A stretch of DNA of 10,290 nt from Gemmatimonadota bacterium (lineage in GTDB: Bacteria > GCA-2686955): assembly GCA_026991065.1 (NCBI GenBank), contig JALXCG010000845.1:1-10290 (forward strand). The letters are read 5' to 3'. The translations under genes were made by a program, and so were the position numbers. Every line of letters starts with the position of its first letter. Position 1 is the stretch's first letter. This document shows positions 5,058 through 10,290 of this stretch, one piece after another. The notes below the pieces were generated by a model. That model did no database searches and was not told where the DNA came from. It worked only from the letters and a program-made list of their open reading frames with translations.

Positions 5058-7002
5058 TAGCGCACGGGAGCGTTGGCGGGGAGTCCCAGGGCGGAAGCTG
5101 CGCTCCGGGGCGGGGTGTCTCATTGCCCTATTCGTTCTGGGGGCTCTTGCCTTTCTGGCTGACGGATGCGGCGTGGAGCGTCCGCCTGTGGCTGATGGAG
5201 CGGGAAGCGCCACGCTGGTTCCCGATGGGCCTGTAGCGGTTGCCTCAGTCGGTGCGTGGGAGGTGCACTACCGGGCCGGTGCGGAGGGGCTACCGGAGGT
5301 GGGGCGGGTGGTTTTTCAGTTGCCCGCCTACTGGCAGTGGACTCCTCCTCAGTCGGTGGCGCCGGATCGCCCGGGATTTGTGTGGGCCACTCGCTCAACT
5401 GGGCGGAAGCCAGGGGCGGTGGAGGCAAATGGGGCACTGATGTACGTTTCGGTTGAACCTGGAGGCGGCGGCCTGGCGCCCGGTGAAGAGTTGGTTTTGC
5501 ACTATGGGTCGGAGTCCCCCGAACACCCATCTCCGGTGCGCGCCGATCCATTCTCCGAAGACGCCCAAGTGTTTCGCGTTGCGGTGGATGGCAATGGCGA
5601 TGGCCTCTTCGCGGACGTGGCCGATCCACCTACGCTGCGACTCGTCGCGCGTGAGGCCATCCAGTTGCTGGTGACAGCCAGTCCGACCCTCTGCGCTCCA
5701 GGAGATTCGGTGCGGGTGACAATCGCCCCCCTGGATGGCGCGGACAATCTGGACGAGCAATTCGATGCGCCGATTGCCTTGGCTTGGCAGCCTTTGGGCG
5801 ACGTTGGTGATACCAACTGGGTTGCACAACTTGCCCCACACGATCGCGGCACGGCGCTGTGGCGCGGAGTGGCCCCCGTAAAAGCGGGGCGTTATCGCTT
5901 CTTGGCAAGTACGGCCGGATTGGCGGTTGCGCAGAGCGATCCGATTACGGTGCGTGATCACCTGGGGCGGCGCAAGCTCCTCTTTGCCGACCTCCATGGC
6001 CACAGCGCGCTCAGTGATGGAACCGGCAGCGCGGACGACTATCATTTTTACGCGTCGAGGGTCGCGGGTTTGGACGCGGGGTGTCTGACGGATCACGACC
6101 ACCATGGGAACTACCCCCTCAGTCCGGAAGCGTGGCGTGAACAGCAGGAGGTTGCAGCTGCCTATGACCATCCGGGAGACTATGTGACCTTGCTGGGCTA
6201 TGAGTATACGAATTGGCTCAGCGGCCACCGCAATGTCTACTTCCGAGATGCTGGAGGTCCCGTATATGCATGGTCAGATTCACTCTATGACACACCGGAG
6301 AAGTTATGGGGAGCGCTGGATCCGGAGCGTGCGCTGACGATTCCGCACCACACCGCGGGAGAGCCGGTGCCTATCGATTGGGAATTCCACAATCCCCGTT
6401 TCGAACCCGTGGTCGAGATTACCTCTGTTCATGGTTCTTCCGAGCGTATCGGTGCGCCGAACGCAGTCCGCGGCGCGACCGCCGGCCACACCGTCGTCGA
6501 TGCTCTCGCGCGCGGCTATCGGTTGGGCTTCATCGGCTCCGGTGACGGACATGTCGGGCATCCGGGACGGCGTCTGAAACCCTACCCATGGGGATTGGCT
6601 GGCCTTTGGGTGGATGAGCACACCCGCGCGGGGGTATGGGATGCCATTCGCCGCCGGTCGGTTTTTGCGACGACGGGGCCCCGAATCGTGGTTCGGTTCG
6701 CCATCGAAGCCACCCCTATGGGCGGAGAGGTAGAGTTCATTCCTGAAAAGGACGGGCTGATGCCTCTGGTTGCGTTGGCGGAAGTCCTCGGGACCGATAC
6801 GTTGACAACCGTGGAGGTGGTGAAGAACGGCGAGCCGTTTCTGGTCCTTGGTCCCGGCGAGGACCCCATGACAAGGCAGTTTACCTGGGGGGACAGTGGA
6901 CGGCGGGGTGACTACTACTATTTGCGCATCACGCAGGTGGACCGTGCAATGGCATGGAGCAGTCCAATCTGGATTGGAAAAGCACCCGAGGATTCGAGTT
7001 GA
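5050..7002 (+). CDS. DUF3604/PHP-type metal-dependent protein, probable lipoprotein
   Basis: A 650-residue exported protein. A basic N-terminus (RERWRG...GRKLR) is followed by a hydrophobic segment (22-36) ending in LADGC, where Cys40 is a plausible but non-canonical lipobox cysteine (Asp at -2). Residues 50-300 look like beta-sandwich modules. From 310 a PHP/DUF3604-type catalytic region follows, with FADLHGHSALSDG (D314, H316, H318), LTDHDHHGNY (D348, H349, D350, H351), LLGYEYTNW (E385), IPHHT (H433, H434) and GSGDGHVGHPG (D499, H501, H504). These acid/His sets match the multinuclear metal sites of PHP phosphoesterases, so hydrolysis of a phosphate ester or similar bond is likely; the substrate is unknown. 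'RSVFATTGPRI' (about 537-547) is also typical of the family. The start is GTG 5050: an in-frame TGA at 5035 and the signal peptide leave no other choice. There is no clear ribosome site, so translation is probably coupled to the receiver gene, which it overlaps by 8 bases. Confidence 0.82.
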   Translation: MPSSARERWRGVPGRKLRSGAGCLIALFVLGALAFLADGCGVERPPVADGAGSATLVPDGPVAVASVGAWEVHYRAGAEGLPEVGRVVFQLPAYWQWTPPQSVAPDRPGFVWATRSTGRKPGAVEANGALMYVSVEPGGGGLAPGEELVLHYGSESPEHPSPVRADPFSEDAQVFRVAVDGNGDGLFADVADPPTLRLVAREAIQLLVTASPTLCAPGDSVRVTIAPLDGADNLDEQFDAPIALAWQPLGDVGDTNWVAQLAPHDRGTALWRGVAPVKAGRYRFLASTAGLAVAQSDPITVRDHLGRRKLLFADLHGHSALSDGTGSADDYHFYASRVAGLDAGCLTDHDHHGNYPLSPEAWREQQEVAAAYDHPGDYVTLLGYEYTNWLSGHRNVYFRDAGGPVYAWSDSLYDTPEKLWGALDPERALTIPHHTAGEPVPIDWEFHNPRFEPVVEITSVHGSSERIGAPNAVRGATAGHTVVDALARGYRLGFIGSGDGHVGHPGRRLKPYPWGLAGLWVDEHTRAGVWDAIRRRSVFATTGPRIVVRFAIEATPMGGEVEFIPEKDGLMPLVALAEVLGTDTLTTVEVVKNGEPFLVLGPGEDPMTRQFTWGDSGRRGDYYYLRITQVDRAMAWSSPIWIGKAPEDSS

Positions 7003-7047
7003 GTCTGATTGGCAGTGCGATCACAATCGCGCCTTGAGATCAGACTC
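7001..7047 (+). promoter_or_regulatory. nested inverted repeat at the DUF3604 end and over the rimP -35 box
   Basis: GAGTCTGAT (7001-7009) and ATCAGACTC (7039-7047) are perfectly complementary. Between them GCGAT/ATCGC (7017-7021, 7026-7030) and GGC/GCC (7011-7013, 7031-7033) give an inner hairpin. The left arm overlaps the upstream stop codon and the right arm covers the -35 box and part of the spacer of the next promoter. It could end the upstream operon, act as an operator, or both. No T tract follows. Confidence 0.5.
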
Positions 7048-7062
7048 TTGGCGTGCTAAATT
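7034..7062 (+). promoter_or_regulatory. sigma70-type promoter of the rimP-nusA-infB operon
   Basis: TTGAGA (7034-7039) and TAAATT (7057-7062) are separated by 17 bases, with five of six matches at each box. Transcription should start near 7069, leaving a leader of about 77 bases before rimP. This is the only good promoter I see before the operon. Confidence 0.65.
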
Positions 7063-7072
7063 CTGACGGCTG

Positions 7073-7103
7073 GAGTGGGCCATTGGTCCACTCTTTGGTT
7101 TTG
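7073..7103 (+). terminator. terminator-like hairpin in the rimP leader (possible attenuator)
   Basis: GAGTGGGCC (7073-7081) pairs with GGTCCACTC (7085-7093), nine pairs with one G-U and a three-base loop, followed by TTTGGTTTTG (7094-7103). It lies between the promoter and the first gene of the operon, so if it terminates it would control the whole operon. Flanking CTGG (7070-7073) and CCAG (7106-7109) could extend or compete with the stem. Confidence 0.5.
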
Positions 7104-7145
7104 TACCAGAAGTTGATCGAATCGAATCCCGCGGAGACCTGATCA

Positions 7146-7613
7146 TTGGAATGCGATGCCGCCATTGAAGAGGCAATTCGGCAGGCTTTGGATGAAGAGA
7201 AAATCGAGCTGGTCGATTGGCGCTGGGTGAACCGGCAGAATGGTCCGCGCATTACGCTGTTTATCCACAATCTGAACGGTGCTGTTGACTTTGCTGCTCT
7301 AAGACGAGCAGATCGAGCGGCCACGCGTGTTCTGGATGAACGAATTGCCGGGCGGTATCGCCTGGATGTTTCATCACCGGGGATGGATCGTCCGTTGGAG
7401 TCGGATCGCGATTTTGAGCGCAACATTGGTCGCTTGATTGAAGTGCGGACATCCGAGGAGGCGATTCTAGGTCGCCTTGAAGGTGTTGATACTGAAACGG
7501 TTTGCTTGGCTCTGTCGAATTCCGAGGATACTCGGACGATCGAGAGAAGCCGGATCGAACGGGCGCTGATTGTGCCTGATTGGGGTCAGCGGACGGCTCC
7601 GCGCTCCGATTGA
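7146..7613 (+). CDS. rimP: ribosome maturation factor RimP
   Basis: A protein of 155 residues that binds the 30S subunit and assists its late assembly. The N-terminal alpha/beta domain has 'IELVDWRWVNRQNGPRITLF' (20-39), the family pattern of E-L-V-D-x-x, basic residues, then a strand L-x-x-x-I. The signature LDVSSPGMDRPL (73-84) is the almost invariant V-S-S-P-G-x-D-R-P-L of RimP. The C-terminal Sm-like barrel follows with IGRLIEVRT, ILGRLEGVDTETV and the final IERSRIERALIVPD. The start is TTG 7146: an in-frame TGA lies at 7140-7142, GGAG (7133-7136) is nine bases upstream, and the next start-like codon (TTG 7188) is already inside the domain. It is the first gene of the conserved rimP-nusA-infB operon, 14 bases from nusA when nusA begins at its best start. 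The terminator-like leader hairpin may regulate it. Confidence 0.95.
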   Translation: MECDAAIEEAIRQALDEEKIELVDWRWVNRQNGPRITLFIHNLNGAVDFAALRRADRAATRVLDERIAGRYRLDVSSPGMDRPLESDRDFERNIGRLIEVRTSEEAILGRLEGVDTETVCLALSNSEDTRTIERSRIERALIVPDWGQRTAPRSD

Positions 7614-7627
7614 TTGGAACGAACCTG

Positions 7628-8980
7628 ATGAACTACGAGATCGTCGAAGCGCTCGGTGCGATCGTGCGCGACAAGCAGATCGACAAGGAGTTCCTCCTGC
7701 AAACAGTCAAGGAGGGGCTTGTTTCTGCTGTTAAGCGCAAGATGCGGGCTCGTCGCAATCTCGACAATGTCGATGTGGAGATCGATCAAAAGAGTGGCAA
7801 GATCTCGATTGTCATGGTCAAGAAGGTCGTGGACGAGATTGAAGAGGATGAATACGAAGAGATCTTGATCGAAGAGGCCCGTGAAGTCGAGCCCCAGGCG
7901 CAAGTCGGCGACCAGGTGACAATTCGCATTCCCTACGAAACATTCGGCCGCAACGCGATTCAGACCGCCAAGCAGGTGATCGTTCAAAAGCTGCGCGAGG
8001 CCGAGAGGGAGCGGATCGTCCAGGAATACACCGCCAAGATCGGCGAAGTGGTTACCGGTGTAGTACAGCAGATCTCTCGCGGAAACCTCATCATTAACCT
8101 CGGCAAGGCCGAGGGGATTCTGCGGTCGCGGCAGCAGATTCGGCGCGAGCGCTACCGTCAGGGCGATCGGCTTCGGGCGATGGTGCTGAATGTACACTGC
8201 GACGCCAAGCGGGATCCGATGATTGAACTTTCGCGCAATCACCCTGGCATGTTGGCTTGCCTTTTTGCGGCCGAGGTACCCGAAATCAGTGAGGGAATCG
8301 TGGAGATCAAGGCGGTTGCCCGCGAAGCTGGTGACCGGGCAAAGATCGCCGTTCATTCCACCGATCCGTCGATTGATCCGGTTGGGGCATGCGTTGGGAT
8401 TAAGGGGTCGCGAGTTCTATCCGTCGCCCAGGAATTCAACGGCGAGAAGATCGATGTCATTCAGTGGGACGAAGATCGCACGGTGTTTTTGAAAAAGGCT
8501 CTGTCACCAGCTCGTGTCACCGAGGTGATGTTTGACGAGTCTGATGCCGAGGCCAAGGTTACCGTGGTTGTGCAGGACGACCAACTCTCGCTGGCGATTG
8601 GGCGTGCCGGCCAGAATGCGCGACTTGCCGCACGCTTGACCGGTTTCAGGATCGACATCATCAGCGATACTGAGTACCGGGAGATCCTGGAAGAGATCAA
8701 CCGCCGTGACATCGACGTGAGCGCAATCCCCGGGTTCTCTGCGGAGGAGGCGGAGAAGTTCAAGCAGGCCGGCTACGAGACGCTGCGAGATTTGAGCGGT
8801 GTGACCGAGGAGATGCTGCTCTACATTCCCGATGTGGAGCCGGCGGATGCCGCGCGTCTTATGGAGAATATTCAGGCTGCGTTTGTTCGTTTTGATGAAG
8901 ATGAGGACGACGAGATGCCGTCCGCTGACGAAAACTCCGATGCCAACGATGCAGAGGAAGGCGAGGCGCCGAAAGCATGA
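7628..8980 (+). CDS. nusA: transcription elongation/termination factor NusA
   Basis: A protein of 450 residues that binds RNA polymerase and RNA and controls pausing, termination and antitermination. Domains in order: an N-terminal RNAP-binding domain (1-130, starting MNYEIVEALGAIVRDKQID); S1 (about 136-200, GEVVTGVVQQISRGNLIINLG); KH1 (about 202-275) with PVGACVGIKGSR (251-262); KH2 (about 280-345) with LAIGRAGQNARLAARLTG (322-339); one helix-hairpin-helix module (about 363-418, 'IPGFSAEEAEKFKQAGYETL'); and an acidic tail (422-447). It lacks the second acidic repeat of the E. coli protein (495 residues). In S1 the usual 'ILPxxEQIPxExY' reads ILRSRQQIRRERY, with both prolines lost. ATG 7628 matches the family N-terminus; in-frame TTG 7610, overlapping the rimP stop, would add six residues. 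The ribosome site is weak (GGA 7616-7618), so coupling to rimP is likely. The stop overlaps the next gene as ATGA. Confidence 0.97.
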   Translation: MNYEIVEALGAIVRDKQIDKEFLLQTVKEGLVSAVKRKMRARRNLDNVDVEIDQKSGKISIVMVKKVVDEIEEDEYEEILIEEAREVEPQAQVGDQVTIRIPYETFGRNAIQTAKQVIVQKLREAERERIVQEYTAKIGEVVTGVVQQISRGNLIINLGKAEGILRSRQQIRRERYRQGDRLRAMVLNVHCDAKRDPMIELSRNHPGMLACLFAAEVPEISEGIVEIKAVAREAGDRAKIAVHSTDPSIDPVGACVGIKGSRVLSVAQEFNGEKIDVIQWDEDRTVFLKKALSPARVTEVMFDESDAEAKVTVVVQDDQLSLAIGRAGQNARLAARLTGFRIDIISDTEYREILEEINRRDIDVSAIPGFSAEEAEKFKQAGYETLRDLSGVTEEMLLYIPDVEPADAARLMENIQAAFVRFDEDEDDEMPSADENSDANDAEEGEAPKA

Positions 8981-9669
8981 TAGATGCAGGTCCGACGCGC
9001 CAGTGTGTCGTCTGCCATCGAAAAAGGCCTAAGAAAACTCTCTTACGGATTGTCGGACAGAGAGCGGAAGAGGCGAGCATGGTGCCCGGTAATGTTTATC
9101 GGGCCGGTCGAGGGATCTACTTGTGCCCGAGTTGTATGGCGATCGCGCAGCGACGAGGTTTGCGGACACGATCTCTTCGATTGACCCCGGGTGAGGTTGC
9201 GAGGATTATCACGGAATACAAGAGCGCAAGCGAACGCAAGAACCCAACGACGGTTAGAACTGACGCCGGCGCGGCTGAGGCTGTGCCGTTGGGCTGCGTG
9301 GATTTTAGCAGGCAGACCAGTTCCCGTTTGCTGGGGCTGTTGGGCCTCGCACACAAAGCGTGCCGGCTCCGGTTCGGGCGCGATGAAGCACTGCGGGCGA
9401 TTCGCACTGGCCAGGCATCCCTTGCCTTGCTGGCGAATGATGCCGGCAGTGACCTGCGTGGAGCGGTAGAGACGACGCTGCATGACACTCGGCAGCCGGA
9501 GTATCTGGTTGGGCCGAGTAAGATGGAAATCGGGCAGGCCCTCGGGCGCCGTCCAGTCGGTGTGGTCGTGGTGACCGATCTAGGATTTGCTCGGGCCCTG
9601 CGGAGACTGGCCCTGGAACGAGACGGGGACGCTCCGCGAAACACCCGGTCAGAATCGGAGTCTGGTTGA
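8977..9669 (+). CDS. YlxR (RnpM/DUF448) fused to an L7Ae-type RNA-binding domain
   Basis: A protein of 230 residues joining two proteins that are separate genes (ylxR and ylxQ) in many bacteria. The N-terminal YlxR domain (about 6-75) has TRQCVVCHRKRPKKTLLRIV (7-26) and AGRGIYLCPSC (43-53). The CxxC pairs C10/C13 and C50/C53 could bind zinc, and 'GRGIYLC' is the family signature. A linker of about 35 residues, lysine/arginine-rich then Ala/Thr-rich (80-112), leads to an L7Ae/L30e-like domain (about 115-213): 'RLLGLLGLAHKACRLRFG', ALRAIRTGQASLALLANDAG, a C-terminal Lys/Met segment and 'RRPVGVVVVTDLGFARALRRL'. YlxR proteins have been linked to RNase P RNA and to nucleoid or RNA regulation, and L7Ae domains bind kink-turn RNA; a shared role in RNA metabolism is inferred. 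It starts at ATG 8977 overlapping the nusA stop (ATGA), and its TGA overlaps infB by one base (TGATG). Confidence 0.93.
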   Translation: MIDAGPTRQCVVCHRKRPKKTLLRIVGQRAEEASMVPGNVYRAGRGIYLCPSCMAIAQRRGLRTRSLRLTPGEVARIITEYKSASERKNPTTVRTDAGAAEAVPLGCVDFSRQTSSRLLGLLGLAHKACRLRFGRDEALRAIRTGQASLALLANDAGSDLRGAVETTLHDTRQPEYLVGPSKMEIGQALGRRPVGVVVVTDLGFARALRRLALERDGDAPRNTRSESESG

Positions 9670-10290
9670 TGGCAAGGAATAAGGTTTTCGAGGTAGCGAA
9701 GCAGTTCGCGATCTCGCCAGTGGCACTCCTGCGCAAGCTGAAGGATATGGGCTCGTCGGCCACGAGTCCCATGAGTGTCGTGGAGCCTGCGGTTCTGGCC
9801 GAACTCGAGAAGTCCTTTCAAGAGCAAAGGGCTGCGCGGCGGAAGAAGACCGTGACTCGCAAGAAGAGTACATCTGCTGCGACCGGTTCCCGGACGCAGA
9901 CCCGCACGCGGCGCAAGAAAAGCACTGCCGCCCCGACCAAGGCGGCCAAGGCCAAGGCCAAGCCGGCTGCGCAGGCTGAATCCGTTGAGGTGCCGGTTGC
10001 CGAGAAGGATACGAAGCGTGCGGCTGTGGTGGAAACACTGCAGGAGACGAGCACGCCCCCTGCCGTACCGGCGGAAGCCGTGGCTCCGGCGAGTGACGAG
10101 GTGAGTGCAGAGGCGCCGCCAGCTGCCGGGACTCAAGAAACGGCTGCATCTGAGACTCCGGCGCGTGCAGTAGCGGCGGTTCAGGCGGAAGAGGTGGCTG
10201 CCTCCGACAGCCAGAGCGCTGTTCCGGAGCCTGACGCGGGCCACCGTGAGGTGGTGCCCCCGAGTCTCGATGGTGGAGAGTCGACGGAAG
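9669..10290 (+). CDS. infB: translation initiation factor IF-2, N-terminal part (runs off the window)
   Basis: The frame is open from ATG 9669 to the window end with no stop, giving 207 codons. Residues 1-52 form the IF2_N domain: 'ARNKVFEVAKQFAISPVALL' with RKLKDMG and then 'SPMSVVEPAVLAELEKSF'. This is the helical module that begins bacterial IF-2 in Gram-negatives. From residue 53 the protein becomes low-complexity: first Lys/Arg/Thr/Ala-rich (TRKKS..TRTRRKKS..TKAAKAKAK), then Ala/Pro/Glu/Val-rich. This is the long disordered linker known in IF-2. The GTPase and tRNA-binding domains must lie beyond the window. GGAG (9657-9660) is eight bases upstream of the ATG, which overlaps the TGA of the YlxR-L7Ae gene. 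IF-2 brings initiator fMet-tRNA to the 30S subunit. Its position after nusA and ylxR is the conserved order. Confidence 0.95.
   Translation, partial: MARNKVFEVAKQFAISPVALLRKLKDMGSSATSPMSVVEPAVLAELEKSFQEQRAARRKKTVTRKKSTSAATGSRTQTRTRRKKSTAAPTKAAKAKAKPAAQAESVEVPVAEKDTKRAAVVETLQETSTPPAVPAEAVAPASDEVSAEAPPAAGTQETAASETPARAVAAVQAEEVAASDSQSAVPEPDAGHREVVPPSLDGGESTE

Noticed and set aside
5395-6228. A 277-codon minus-strand frame inside the DUF3604 gene
   Set aside because: The + strand frame has the PHP metal motifs and an export signal; the minus frame shows no ribosome site or recognisable motif.
7586-8356. A 256-codon minus-strand frame opposite nusA
   Set aside because: It is a mirror of the acidic/hydrophobic codon pattern of nusA, which is unambiguous.
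9117-10244. A 375-codon open frame on the minus strand opposite ylxR-L7Ae and infB
   Set aside because: Its product is an Arg/Leu/Ser-rich low-complexity shadow of the GC-rich + strand genes, with no domain; infB and ylxR on the + strand have clear family motifs.

Overview
The window is a chromosomal stretch with densely packed housekeeping genes, all on the + strand, and three single tRNA genes. It looks like a high-GC Gram-negative bacterium. It has a signal-peptide-bearing outer-membrane-type beta-barrel protein ending in Phe, a probable lipoprotein, and tRNAs with genomically encoded CCA. A MerR-like regulator with the 'VKPSVLRYWETEF' type of helix-turn-helix sits directly before a tRNA-Pro; from memory this arrangement is common in deltaproteobacterial-type lineages (pheT-ihfA-merR-tRNA-Pro). 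The lineage is therefore an inference: delta-like (Desulfobacterota/Myxococcota/Binatota-like), not proven. I see no mobile elements, CRISPR arrays or clear signs of transfer.

Layout. 1-344: 3' part of a MerR-family regulator. 385-545: a clean sigma70-type promoter, tRNA-Pro(GGG) and a strong intrinsic terminator. 589-1982: a family-2 glycosyltransferase and protein-L-isoaspartate methyltransferase (pcm). 2159-2276: tRNA-Pro(CGG) and a 15-bp terminator hairpin. 2285-2913: a long inverted repeat in the leader of adenine phosphoribosyltransferase (apt). 2988-3115: a promoter with an unusual palindrome around its -10 box, then tRNA-Arg(CCT). 3174-4052: an unrecognised beta-barrel protein. 4053-4242: a gene-free stretch with hairpins.

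4243-7002: a compact three-gene operon with overlapping reading frames. It encodes an RsbW/anti-sigma-type histidine-kinase-like ATPase, a single-domain response regulator starting at TTG, and a 650-residue DUF3604/PHP-type metal-site protein with an N-terminal membrane or lipoprotein anchor. This is the least ordinary part of the window.

7001-7145: a heavily structured intergenic region with an inverted repeat over the -35 box, a good promoter (TTGAGA-17-TAAATT) and a terminator-like hairpin in the leader. It precedes the transcription/translation operon rimP-nusA-(ylxR::L7Ae fusion)-infB (7146 to the window end). There the last three junctions are nearly abutting or overlapping: 14 nt from rimP to nusA, ATGA, and TGATG. 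This is the conserved nusA-infB operon, whose products act in 30S maturation, transcription elongation/antitermination, RNA binding and translation initiation.
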